This document shows positions 12,742-23,006 of a stretch of DNA of 64,000 nt, piece after piece. Origin of the DNA: Bursaphelenchus xylophilus (lineage: Eukaryota; Nematoda; Chromadorea; Rhabditida; Aphelenchoididae). The stretch is from assembly GCA_904066235.2 (NCBI GenBank), contig CAJFCV020000005.1, forward strand, positions 2,909,501-2,973,500, read 5' to 3'. The position numbers and the translations under genes are program-made. The notes under the pieces are model-generated. The model was not told the DNA's origin. It was given only the letters and a program-made list of their open reading frames with translations, and did not search any database. Numbering within the stretch: position 1 is the stretch's first letter; each line of letters begins with the position of its first letter.

Positions 12742-13286
12742 AATGGTCATATTCATCGCGAATTGAAGGAAAAGGAACTAAATTTAAATATTCGGAGGTT
12801 CGTATCATTTGTGCGGCTAACTTGATCGTAAATTGCTGTTTTAGTGTAGAAATACCGTCTTTTATTGTAGTGTCTTGTATGATTTCGAAGGTGTTTCTAT
12901 TTTTGATTCGTAAATTCTCTGTTTACTTATATTGTTCCGGTAAAACATCAGCTCGTACCTTATTTGCAAATGAATTTCGGGATCCCATAAAATATCCTGA
13001 AAACCCGGAACTTGTTTTTTGAAGTCGAGGACGGCTTCAGATGTGTAGGGGGGAGTTTGGGGTGTTTAGGATATTTTAGGGACTTTCATTAACTTTAACT
13101 CTTCTTTATTTTCAGATTTCGCCGTTTGTTTTCCTTCTTTCCAGCCAAACCACGCCGAACCCGCCTTGCCGTGCCGAACCGAACTCCGAAAGCCGAGAAC
13201 CGACCCTTCCACATGTGCCGAAACCTTGGATTGAGTGCTGGTCAACGACGTGACGCCGAGGACGTCGTCAGACTATGGAGGGGGCG

Positions 13287-13660
13287 AGTACAGCCGTGAG
13301 GCGTTTGGACCGCCGCCGAGTCCCGAAGCGATCAGATTGACAGCATTGGCATTCCGTCGCAAGCCGTGGAAATGGGAATTATGGGGACAATCGGGACAGT
13401 TGATTGGATGGGCACGTAGGAAAAGGTCGAGAAGAGTCGAGGACCGCTCGGGCCAGAGGATTCACCAGTGATATTAGATCCGATTGATATTCGTTTATAT
13501 TATTGTAGTCGGGTTTGAGGTGATAAAGCGTGTGTTATCTATTGTTGGGAATTGTTGTTTGTGTTGGGGATTTTAGGAACACGTCGAAGGATTTATCCTG
13601 AGACTCTTCCGGCTGAACGGTGTCCGAACCTGTGAGTGAGGAACCGAGGAATTCAGTAGT
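13287..13660 (+). repeat. 3' LTR
   Basis: Pairs with 9824-10197. It is preceded by the purine tract and followed by the AGAT target duplication at 13661. Confidence 0.85.
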
Positions 13661-13725
13661 AGATATTATGACATTCCCAGCCGTCATTTCAGGTATCTCT
13701 TATGGCAATAGGGGTTGGCGGCAAG

Positions 13726-14238
13726 GTCATTAGTTGGGATTAATTTGGCGAAGCAGGGATCCTGCGCTGGGGATTTGCGCGTGGTCTTCGCGGTAGTTGA
13801 GCTTCCCTTTGGGGAGCTGCTTTTTTAGCAACCCTTTTTGGGAGCTGCCGTTGGTTTCAGAGACGCGATCTAGGTCTACTTCTGGTGGACCTAGATCACG
13901 TCGGAGTCACCACAAAATGTCACGGCCGAAGGGTGGCTCGATGAGCCGGCTGGGTTTACCGACTCCTTTTGAGAAACTGATTGTTCTCCTACCTTTTATC
14001 TGGATGGGGCGTTGGGGAACGGGCGGCACTAACAACACGGGGTAGATTTGCGATATATTTATTGTAGGATTGCTTCAGGCTTATATATTAGCATAAATAG
14101 GCGGGATTAGATGGGATGTCCTAGGGCTTGGCCTGAGGTTGGGTCCGGCCCAAGGACACCTCATAAGAGAAATCATTAAGCATGCGACAAGGAGTGAATG
14201 ATTCGTGCTTACTCAGGCGTTTGCAAGCGATTTCGTAG
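13726..14238 (-). repeat. BEL/Pao-associated repeat, copy A
   Basis: A long repeat shared with 15846-16340 (copy B) and partly with 16985-17545 (copy C). Common words include TGCGCTGGGGATTTGCGCG, AATGTCACGGCCG, GGGATTAGATGGGATGTCC and GAATGATTCGTGCTTACTC. Copies A and B have the same orientation and flank gag remnants, so they may be degenerate LTRs of one minus-strand element. I cannot fix the exact termini. Confidence 0.55.
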
Positions 14239-14526
14239 TCAGTTGGAATTTCCGATGTGAGAAGAGGCTGCCTTTGCCTCACCTTCAAGGCAGGATCGGA
14301 GTTGAAATAGCTTCAAATACGGCTCCAACTTCCGATTATTTACCATTGCGTTGAACAGATCCCAGAATTCGTTCCATCGGCCGGGATTGCCGTTAAATCG
14401 AGGGATTGACACATTTGGAAGGAAAAGGAGGTCCATCCAGCCGGGTTGGCTTAATTCGACGGCAGGATTTGCTTGACTCACAAAAGTGGCCGGCGTACTT
14501 CGGCGGGTCAGCGTAATTGGTGGCAC
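14239..14526 (-). pseudogene. BEL/Pao-like gag fragment (DUF1759-like)
   Basis: A 95-residue minus frame contains LPNVSIPRFNGNPGRWNEFW followed by LRSCLEGEAK. This is the pattern typical of the DUF1759 region of BEL/Pao gag proteins (LPxxxIPxFxGNPxxWxxFW .. LxSxLxGEA). Only this part is present; it stops at SHIGNSN, and an LTR sits directly upstream. Confidence 0.7.
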
Positions 14527-14886
14527 GACTATCGTGCTAGAAACCTGATTTAAAGATATAAGGGCGAATATTCCGATATGATTTAATAACTTTATTTATT
14601 TCAACTTAAATCGTAATGTAATATTAATTTCCCTTTGTAGTTTTTCCCCACTGTCCCTCTCCGGAGGGGCAGTTTCCTTTTATAGCCGTGGCCCGGCTTC
14701 CAGAAGCTGTAGTGTTTTGTAATTTGCTTTTGATTTCGTAATACCGTTCCGGTTTTGATGTTGAAATTGTTCAATAGCTTGTAGCGTCGCTTCCTTATAC
14801 GGTTTCTCAATCCCGCCCCCTTCTTACTGTATAGATGTATAGATTCATTTTGAAATTTTATTATTCATCGCGTTTGTTCGTGACAT
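14521..14886 (-). repeat. LTR of a BEL/Pao-like element
   Basis: On the minus strand it starts TGTCACGAACAAACGCG at 14886 and ends near 14521 beside a CACGATAGTCGTG hairpin. It is related to 1-312 and 17088-17440 (shared CTTTTATA, CTTCCAGAAGCTG and the TTCGTGA end). A GC-rich tract at 14887-14899 (AGCGGGGGGAA on minus) is a good polypurine tract, so this reads as the 3' LTR of the minus-strand gag at 15028-15387. Confidence 0.6.
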
Positions 14887-14899
14887 TCCCCCCGCTAAT
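14887..14899 (-). promoter_or_regulatory. Polypurine tract
   Basis: Minus-strand AGCGGGGGGAA stands right before the TGTCACGAAC LTR start, the expected place for second-strand priming. Confidence 0.55.
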
Positions 14900-15027
14900 A
14901 AGGTGATAACGGACTCATTAAGATCATTTAACTTTGTTGCTTATACTAAACAGGCCAAAGCATCTTAAATTAATACATTTAGCATTGCGAATAATTTTGA
15001 AGTTGCGAATAATTTTGAAGCTGAAGA

Positions 15028-15387
15028 TTAAATGTATTCTTCTTCCGAATCATCCTGGTACTCGTTGGGATCCTTAGGTCTCGGGTCGTAATGGTCTTCC
15101 AGCGATTTGATTTGGCCATTCTGTAGCATCTTATCCAGCTTCTTGTGTAGTGTCTTTCTGATTGTTGCTGGTATCTCTCGACATAATATGGAATTGTGCG
15201 GTCCTCGACAAAACTCACACCGGCCTTCTGGACAGTCGAAAGATGGGTGTCCCTTCTTGAAGCAGCTGAAGCAACCGTTATTCTTATGGAGGATGTAGAA
15301 TTTTGAGTACGGCGATTTATATCTAGGGCAATTCCAACACGGGTGTCCAGATTGGCTGCAGAATAAACAATACATTGGTGAATCCAT
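15028..15387 (-). pseudogene. BEL/Pao-like gag C-terminus with zinc knuckles
   Basis: An open minus frame of 119 residues has three cysteine knuckles of nucleic-acid-binding gag type (CLFCSQSGHPCWNC, CFSCFKKGHPSFDC, CEFCRGPHNSILC) and then an acidic tail ending DSEEEYI. Upstream minus sequence (15390-15620 and to about 15700) looks like the preceding gag part, with a stop and frame change between. Pol is missing: only about 130 bp separate the stop from the polypurine tract. Confidence 0.7.
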
Positions 15388-15845
15388 TTTTAGTCCGATA
15401 CGGAGTCAGAGGTGTTCAACTGCAGTGCGACCTTCTTCAACGCCGGGGCGAAAGTCTCCATGAGCGGCAAGGTTGTTGTCAAAGATGGCTTTTTCGGGTG
15501 GATTGGCTTCGATAATCCTTTGCCATTGGATATGGAGCTCGTCCAACCGTTGAACATTTTTGGACAGTCTTCGAAATACATCATGGGAAGCTTCGAAGGT
15601 GTTGTAAAATTGCTCGTCATTGATCTCAGCGGGATTTAGATCAATTTCCTTTTGGATATGGTAGTAGGATCGGAGGGCATCTTGTAGACGGCTTTTGTCA
15701 AGCCGGTAGCTTGGCGGATTTTTCCGGATAGAGTCTATAGTTTGGATTCAGGGGGACTTTTTGGGGGATACCGTCTGGGGGTACAAATCAGATAGGCACA
15801 GGTAGAAGTTTTGGCAAGTCAAGGGACACAAGTAAGGGTTGGGTT

Positions 15846-16340
15846 CAGTAGTTGGGATTAATTTGGCGGGGCAGGGATTCTGCGCTGGGGATTTGCGCGT
15901 GGTCTTCGCGGTAGTTGAGCTTCCATAGGGAGCTGCCCTTTTTGGGAGCTGCCGTTGGTTTCAGAGGCGCGATATAGGTCTACTTTTGGTGGACCTAGAT
16001 CACGTCGGGGTCACCATAAAATGTCACGGCCGGGGGTGGCTCGGTGACAATTTGGAGTCGGCCGGCTAGGTTTGCCGACTCCTTTTGAGAAACTGATTGT
16101 TCTCCTACCTTTTAGCTGGACGGGGGTGTTGAGCGACGGCGGCACTGACAACAATTTGCGATATGTTTACTGTGGGATTTTTCAGGCTTATGTTAGCATA
16201 AAAAGGGCGGGATTAGATGGGATGTCCTAGAGCTGGGCCAAGGGGGTTGGGTCCGGCCCTAGGAGACCTCATAAGTGGAATCATTAAGCAGGCGACAGGG
16301 AGTGAATGATCCGTGCTTACTCAGGCGTTTGCATGGGAAG
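15846..16340 (-). repeat. BEL/Pao-associated repeat, copy B
   Basis: Colinear with copy A at 13726-14238, with small indels (CACCATAAAATGTCACGGCCG block near 16008-16028). It lies between two gag remnants. Confidence 0.55.
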
Positions 16341-16606
16341 AGGTGATTAAGAGGCAGGGGCGATGAGTGCTGTGGCAATCAAGAATTTTCCCGGCCAAAA
16401 TTAATCATCCAATCGGCCGATTGAAAGAATTCATTTTGGCTATTTTTAGTATCGCGAGGGTGTCGCGACAAGGACTTTATTTATCTGAGGAGAAGGCCTA
16501 CGCAGACAGCCTCGTTCTGCTTTCGAATCTTTCGTTCTTAAGTTGTAGAGCCGCCTTATGCTGGACAACTTGGACTATGGGATTTAATAAGCAGGTTGCT
16601 GAATGT

Positions 16607-16921
16607 TCAGATGTATTCTTCATCAGAATCCTGGTACTCGCTAGGTTCTTTTGGCTGTGGGTCGTAGTTGCCCTCAAGATTCTTGATTTGGCCGTTTGTG
16701 AGCATTTTATCGAGTTTTTCGTTGAGGGCCTTTCTTGACGTTACGGAGATATCTCGGCATAGTATCGCGTTATGGTGTCCATCGCAGTATTCACAAGATC
16801 CTCCTTTTCTGACGGGCAGCTCTAGTTGAAGCACGTCGGGTCGAGGTTCTCTTTGATTTACGTAGTGTAGTATGCCCTGCATCATGCCGTTTGTCTCAGC
16901 AGACAAGGATGAATACCGCAA
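16607..16921 (-). pseudogene. Second BEL/Pao-like gag C-terminus
   Basis: The tail parallels 15028-15387 closely: CEYCDGHHNAILCRDI, then KLDKMLTNGQIKNLEG, then the DSDEEYI end. Only one of the three knuckles remains, so this is a truncated second copy of the same family. Confidence 0.65.
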
Positions 16922-16984
16922 TTACGAATTATTCTCCAACCTTATGAAGATAGGGGTGTGGTTGAAGGGGTAAACTGAACTGGA

Positions 16985-17545
16985 GATTCGTTGATTTCGC
17001 TATGTTTATTGCAGGATTGCTTACGGATTATATGTTAGCACAAATTAGTGGGATTAGACGCCGCGTCCTAGGGCTGGGCCAAGGGAGTCGTAGCACGACT
17101 AATTGGTGCCACAAACCGTTAACTAAAATGGATTGTAAAGATTTCGGGGTTGGCTTAAAGGTGTGGAGGTGTGGGGCGCGTCCCTTCGAATTCCTTTTAT
17201 ACAATTAAGCCGGTCTTCCAGAAGCTGCAACACGTTGAAATTTCAGGTGATTTCTCAACATATTTGACTTTTTTTGTATTATTTCTCAATCAATTTCATG
17301 GCTTTTACGGTGGAATGTTTTATATTGCCTTCTTTGGAAACAGTGTTCCTTTGTCCCACCTCCAGTTTCCTCATTTCATGTTTCGAAAGTCGCCGGTTGG
17401 GATGACTTTTTTTCTTTTTATTCATCGCGTCGTTCGTGAAAGTTGGGCCCGGCCCTAGGACACCTCATAAGCACATTTATTAAGCATGATTCAGGGAGTA
17501 AATGATTCGTGCTTACCCAGGCGTCACGGGAGAGGGTGATTAAGG
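16985..17545 (-). repeat. BEL/Pao-associated repeat copy C, split by an LTR
   Basis: Parts of repeat A/B appear at 16985-17087 (GGATTGCTTACGGATTATATG, then GGGCTGGGCCAAGGG) and resume at 17441 (GTTGGGCCCGGCCCTAGGAC). The break is filled by a 350-bp LTR-like piece (17088-17440) that ends CGTTCGTGAAA. This is a clear nested insertion. Sequence from 17546 to about 17990 continues related retroelement matter without a usable frame. Confidence 0.55.
17088..17440 (-). repeat. Nested solo LTR-like insertion
   Basis: It shares the CTTTTATA, GTCTTCCAGAAGCTG and ATTCATCGCGTCGTTCGTGA blocks with the LTR at 14521-14886 and begins with a GTCGTAGCACGAC hairpin. No interior is attached, so it is probably a solo LTR inside repeat copy C. 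Confidence 0.55.
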
Positions 17546-18081
17546 GACATGGAGGAAATTGTAGGCCAAAACTAATCATCCGATCGGCTGATTGGAATAA
17601 TTAATTTTGGCTATTTTTGGATCGCGAGCGTGTCGCGATTTTTTCGCTTCTTGGTCAGTGTTGTAATGGGAGAGTACTTGGTAGAGTTGGCTGGGTGGGT
17701 TTGGCCGATTTGGGATGCGCTTTTGATCTCCATGGTTGTCGGAGATCATCCGATCAAATATTTGCCTTCTTGCGGAGGACATCCTTTACTGCATCCAGCA
17801 TTTGTTTTCGTTTAGGGATGACTGTGGCATCTTTGTATACTTTCTGTAGCACGCAGCGTGGGAATTTGCTTTCGATGACCTGGGCTAGTAGAGTGGTTGA
17901 CCCTTTTCTGAGGCTTCGGCCGGAGGGTCACCGACTTTCTCTTTCCTCAATGAATTTTCCTAGCAGGCGTAGCGGTTGAAGTGGTTGAGAAGAGGGTAAA
18001 CTTGAACTCGATTCGATGCTTATCACAAAAAAACCCTTTTATTGTCACCATATTACAATTGTCGCCATAATAAAAAAGAAT

Positions 18082-18583
18082 TTAGTTATCGCCCTCTTCG
18101 TTACCGGATCCATCAGTCACATCGTCAATGGGAGCTTCAGTTTCATCATCGATTGGTTGTTCAGTGTGATCATCTGGTTGATCGTCGTTGGAAGGAGTTG
18201 TGGGTTTACTGTCGTCCGAGCAGAGCCCGCAACTTTTCCTGCACGAGTTCTGGATAAAGAAGCTACCGCTGTTGCAAAGTCCACTGAGTTTGTAGTGCTT
18301 GCAGCTGAAAGATTACGATTACGGCACCAATAAGGTCGATCGTTTATTTTTTTCAGCACCCTTTATAAAATCCTTACTTAAAATTGTAATCCTTGCAAAC
18401 CTCCTGACAGAATCCACAAGTCCTCTTGCACGTGGTCTCCATTGACAATCGCATCAGCGGATCCTTACATTGGAAGGCGGTTTTCTCACAAGTTGGCATC
18501 AAATCTCTGCAGTCGTCTTTGCTAGGGAAGAATTGAGCACCTGCGACGCAAAACAGAGCCAGAGTCACAATTTTGCACAACAT
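18082..18583 (-). CDS. Secreted double ShKT-domain protein
   Basis: Exons 18583-18378 and 18304-18082 join (phase 2) into 142 residues. The ATG at 18583 opens a signal peptide (MLCKIVTLALFCVAGAQF). Two six-cysteine ShKT domains follow. The first is CRDLMPTCEK..TTCKRTCGFC in exon 1. The second starts at VCKDYNF and is completed after splicing by NCKHYKLSGLC..NSCRKSCGLC. The tail is acidic (DDQPDDHTEQ, ending EEGDN). The second domain appears only with the TTTCAG acceptor at 18305-18306, not in the longer frame on that strand. TATAAATA lies at 18652-18659 and AATAAA at 18038-18043, both on the minus strand. ShKT modules are common in nematode secreted proteins; the role here is unknown. Confidence 0.88.
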
Positions 18584-18651
18584 TTTCGATATGCGAGAGT
18601 CCAATTGCCAAAGAGGCGTTGAAGATAATATTGACTGTTAAAATCTCCACA

Positions 18652-18659
18652 TATTTATA
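18652..18659 (-). promoter_or_regulatory. TATA box of the ShKT gene
   Basis: TATAAATA on the minus strand, about 70 bp before the start codon of the double-ShKT gene. Confidence 0.5.
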
Positions 18660-19103
18660 CCATTTTTAACACCGAGAATTGTATTTTGAGTTTGTTTGAC
18701 CACGCACAGAATACAGCCTAACCCTACAAATTGTGCCTCAATGTAGTAGGAGGATTCAGTTCAAACGATGACTCGTCTGAATGGTGCAGAAATTCGTATT
18801 TGAACAGGTGTTGAATGAAAAGTGATTTCCGTAGATTCACGCATTTGATACATTGAGGTAAAAATAGAAAAAACAAACTCTGTCAGAGATCAAGAACATA
18901 AAATTAACACAAAAAATCCTGCAAAGGCAGAGATTTTCGAAGGCAGATCATGCCCAAATTTTGGGAAAAACACGAATATGAATGATGACTATCACAAATG
19001 TTTTTTATAGGGTTCTAATATTTAAAAACCGCACTTCCAGGAGACTTCATTAAGGCCCGTTGGTGTAATTTAGTAGTCCACTAATTGGTATAATCCAAAT
19101 TCA

Positions 19104-19440
19104 TGTCGCGAACAACGCGATGAATAAGGAAAATTATGGACGTGCCAGAAATTTTGGAGGTCCCACCAAGAAATTACTTTGTTGGTCACCTCAATCACTC
19201 AAGATTACACGTAACGCTCAAACACAGTTCGAAGACGACACACAGCAAGTAACGCAGAAAATTTTATTGCCAAGGAACTTTGGGATACCCTGCCTACAAC
19301 ACACAATTCTTCCGAAGAGTCCAGAATACCGTTACGAACTATCACCCAAACCAAAACCAACCGACCTAAAACACAATGTCCGGACAATTACGCCAATTAA
19401 TTGGACTTACAGGACGACAATTAGTCGATGAAAGTACTTT
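19104..19440 (+). repeat. Possible LTR remnant
   Basis: It begins TGTCGCGAACAACGCGATGA, the plus-strand form of the LTR start seen at 312, 14886 and 17440. The rest does not align with those LTRs by eye and the right boundary is a guess. A 103-codon frame inside has no recognisable content. Confidence 0.35.
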
Positions 19441-20732
19441 TATGGGGGCGCCTACCTTCCTCGACATATCCCAAAAAATCCACAACATTGTGATGATAAA
19501 GAAATGTAAAAATGATCTGCTCAATTTTGGTTTTTAGGGGTGAAAAATCATTCGGAAGATGACTTTAAAATCCTACATAAATCCCTTTCCGCCCAATCTT
19601 TCACAGGTTTAAAAATTTTATTTTCGCTTAAAACTTTTTGCAATGTCTACACCCTCGGTCGACAAATTTAGCCAGTTTTTTGATCGTTTTCGATCCTTAA
19701 ACCCAAAATTGGGCAGCAAATTTTTATAGATTCTTGATCATCACAATTTTTCGGACTTTTTGAGGTATTTCTAGTCTAAAAGTAGGAGCTTCCATAAAAG
19801 TAATTTCCTTGCCAAAAAATTCTCCCTTGTATATGTATACATATATGCCCATTAGAACTCGGTAAAACAAATATCAACATAAATCATGCAACATAAATGT
19901 GGTCACAAAGGTATTATATTATGTATATATACAGTAATATATTGTACAAAAACTCATATTATATAAAATATATATAAAACATAAACTTGTATTATATTAT
20001 AATATTACAATATTCAAAAATATATATGCAATTGAAAACAGTTTCAGTATAACCAATAAATATTATATTTCAGGATTTTGTCACCAACAATGCAGCGTCA
20101 AAATCCAAGAGCAACACTTGATTTACATTATTAACCCACCCTATCATTATATTATCAAAAAACATCATCGAAGATGACAGAAATTAATGTCATTACATAA
20201 AAAAATCCTGTTAAAACATACTACTAACAACAAATATTAATTGGCAAAATTGCAACTCTATAAAATTAGGCCAAAGCAAACGTTTTTGATCGACAAAAAG
20301 CATGATATTGCCCCTTTCTTGGCCGAATCATGAGTCAATCCGACGAGAGGCCAAGCGAATTTTCTGTTCTTTTCTCTTGACTCATCCTCCTGGGCTCCAT
20401 AAAATATAAATTTTTGGGTAAAATAGTCACAGCGGAAACTCCGAGGGACAAAACCCGTCTACAACGGACAATTTCAGATGAGACATCCAACAAAATCAAA
20501 AAAAAAATTGAAATCGTCAAGTACAATATAAAAAATTGATAAAAAAAAGAGCCGTTTCTCTTCATAAATAAATGTAGCTCACCACAGAGCAACATCAAGT
20601 CGAATTCACCTGTTAACAGTAGAAAATCCACTCTGATTCAAAAAATATAACAATTTATTTTCTTGGCATGTACAACAACATAAAACCCCAAACCCGCAAA
20701 TAAAACAATAACAGCTCAAAGAAAAAACGAGA
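19441..20732. other. AT-rich intergenic DNA
   Basis: I see nothing gene-like here. Tracts of TATA/ATAT repeats fill about 19830-20010, followed by low-complexity A/T-rich sequence up to the TAF9 gene. AATAAA on the minus strand at 20654-20659 would serve that gene. Confidence 0.5.
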
Positions 20733-21831
20733 TCACTCGGCTTTAGGCTTCGTAGGACTAAATTTGAAAACCTTTTGAGCCACAATATCTGGGGAATTAG
20801 GGCAGGATGAGGTGTTATGGACAACCAACTAAAACAATGTTTGGAGAAATGAAGGGTTAGACGTATTGATAAAGGTTAGTTACAAGATGTTTACTTTGAT
20901 CGTGGTGGCATTCTGGAAGGACACCTTTTGGGGGTCCTCCGGCTTCTGCGGCTTGTTCTCCTTCTTGGATTTGGGCGCATTTCTTGGGGCTTTGGCCGGT
21001 GGAAGATCCATATTCTCCGAATTGTAAAGAAGTCGCTTGCCCGGTTGAGTGGGGCCGCGCGCAGGAACTTTGCGGCTTTTCGGAGGCTCTGGCTCTTCGC
21101 GCTCCACGTTCTCGACTACATCGAATTCCGGGTGCATGAGGGAATCTCGAGGATGAATGGCGTATCCGTAAGGCTTCGCTGGACCAGGAAGAGGAACCGA
21201 GTTGACTTTCTTCGTCAACAATTCGATATCGGGGCTCTCTTCGGATTCAAAGTGGCGATCTAAAACCAGATAATGTTATTTTTAAGTAGCAAAATTTTCC
21301 GGTCAAGTCTAATATAACATAATGAAACTAAAATAAAAGATCGATAAATGCGCAAACGTCTGTTATTATTGCGTCTACTCTTGCTCAAGTTTCTATAATA
21401 TCAGGTATTGCGAAAAACATCACTCAAATAAACAATAGGTCAAGTGGTCCTCTACCCTACCATAATATCGACCAAACCAATAAAACAAGGTTTTTTCAAT
21501 CGATGTTTTACCAGCGACCTTTTAGGATAACCCAGAGAGAGCCTAAATTGAAAAAAAACAAGCAATAAAACGACTCACCGATCTCAGCACAGACAGCTTC
21601 TATTTCATCATCACCAACTCCCATGTGATCGCAATGCTCGGCCAAGCTGCGCCCTTCGTCGAGAATTCCAACAACCAGTTGTGTAGCCAGCTTTGACAAT
21701 GCGTTCAGACTCTCCTCGGTGACTTCGATGCCCAATTCGTCGAGCAGTCTACCAATTCCGGGCTCGGCTTGTTTGGAGAGTGGAATGCCAGGAGGAAAAT
21801 CATTTTTGCGACGGTTCTCCTGCCTATTCAT
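20733..21831 (-). CDS. taf-9: TFIID/SAGA subunit TAF9-like
   Basis: Exons 21831-21579, 21259-20895 and 20828-20733 join in frame to 237 residues. After a basic start (MNRQENRRKND) comes a histone-fold segment: GRLLDELGIEVTEESLNALS.. then GILDEGRSLAEHCDHMGVGDDEIEAVCAEI. This matches the TAF9 pattern of a short helix, a long helix and the DDxR/E-type end helix. Across the first junction the conserved TAF9 linker follows: IELLTKKVNSVPLPGPAKPYG..HPRD, comparable to the TPLPxIKPYSGPxLPxDR motif known in animals. The C-terminal half is charged and probably disordered. TAF9 pairs with TAF6 in TFIID and SAGA. Without the last intron the frame would instead stop at 20880; the three-exon form gives a better end (VVHNTSSCPNSPDIVAQKVF) and uses a 66-bp intron. 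Confidence 0.75.
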
Positions 21832-22239
21832 GACGAACGAAGAAGAATTGCAATGTATATGCTGTATGAGACCAGTAAACCGCAATTTTACATTTGTCGA
21901 GTGCAATTCGCAGAGTTACGACCTGAAAATGCAAATTTAGGTAATAAAGAAATAAAACTCTGAGCAGATCGTGAAAAAATTCAAAACAAGAAAACTCTCC
22001 GGTAAATACATGCTCATGGTTAATTAACAGCTAAAACATAAACATCAACACAAAAGACTACCTTTTTAGAGCTATTACGACATTATCCATGTTAAAAATC
22101 AAACGAAAATAAAAAAATTCTAAAATTCCCTTTTTTCCTGAGTAAAATTCGTTGTAAAAAAGAGCATAATTAGTGTAAACTATTCTTTAGATTGTGAGGA
22201 AACTGGTTCGGTAAATCCAAGAGCTCTTTTGGTCGATTT

Positions 22240-22794
22240 CAGGGGTGGCAAACGGGCCTCTTTTTCCAAATTTCAGGCCCGGGGCCCGGCCCGGCAAAAT
22301 CCCAGGCCCGGCCCGGCCCGGTTCAAAATTTTGCAGGCCCGGCCCGGCCCGGTAGAAATCAGGCCCGGCCCGGCCCGGTAAAAGCCCGGTTAGGGCGCGA
22401 GCTGGAAATTTTCCTTTGATCTTACCGCCTCTGTAGTGTGCTAAAATCTGCTAAGAACTATCCTATATGTATTATATGTTCTAATTTGGACCTTATATTA
22501 TAACATATATGCAAAAAAGTACTATAAAGTAATAAACTATTGTAGAACTTGATATACTAAAAATACAAACCTATCCAAAAATTTTTCCGGCGCGAAAACA
22601 TTGAATGCCAAACGCTTGGCATTTCGCCAAAACCGGGCCGGGCCGGGCCTGAAAATGGCTCAGGCCCGCGGCCCGGCCCGGTAAAAAGCAGGCCCGGCCC
22701 GGCCCGTTTCAAAATTTGCCAGGCCCGGCCCGTTTAGGCCCGATCGGGCCGGGCTTCGCCGGGCCGGGCCGGCCCGGCCCGGTGGCCACCCCTG
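22240..22794. mobile_element. hAT-type MITE with GGCCCG arrays
   Basis: A 555-bp element flanked by perfect 8-bp target duplications GTCGATTT (22232-22239 and 22795-22802). Its termini are CAGGGGTGGC and the complement. An 8-bp duplication and a CAGGG-type end are typical of the hAT superfamily. Both arms are near-tandem arrays of CCCGG/GGCCCG units around an AT-rich centre. It has no coding capacity. Confidence 0.88.
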
Positions 22795-23006
22795 GTCGAT
22801 TTCCTTCGATTGTTGCATAATGCCAAACCTTTGTTTTCCAGGTGGGGCCCACAGAGTTCCAGGGAGTTACCGTATCTTTATTCGCAATGCATTGTTATGT
22901 ACGTTTCAATACCAAGTCTTACTGTTCACATTATATTTTTGTTTTATTTTCAAATTTGCAATGTTTTCAGGGTGTATTAAATAAAGTATAAAAATTAAGT
23001 TTCTTT

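Larger units (their letters stand above)
9824..13660 (+). mobile_element. LTR retrotransposon, gag-only derivative
   Basis: Two direct repeats of 374 bp (9824-10197 and 13287-13660) bound a 3.1-kb interior and are flanked by AGAT (9820-9823 and 13661-13664), a 4-bp target duplication. TGGCGACCACGG directly after the left LTR is a good tRNA primer-binding site. A purine-rich tract (GGAGGGGGCG) directly precedes the right LTR. The interior codes for a broken gag with a zinc knuckle, and no protease, reverse transcriptase or integrase is visible. The layout suits a Ty3/gypsy-like element that lost pol, or a gag-only non-autonomous lineage. Confidence 0.85.

Noticed and set aside
18117..18359. 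Longer minus frame next to the ShKT exon
   Set aside because: It is the wrong frame; the TTTCAG acceptor at 18305 gives the second six-cysteine ShKT domain instead.
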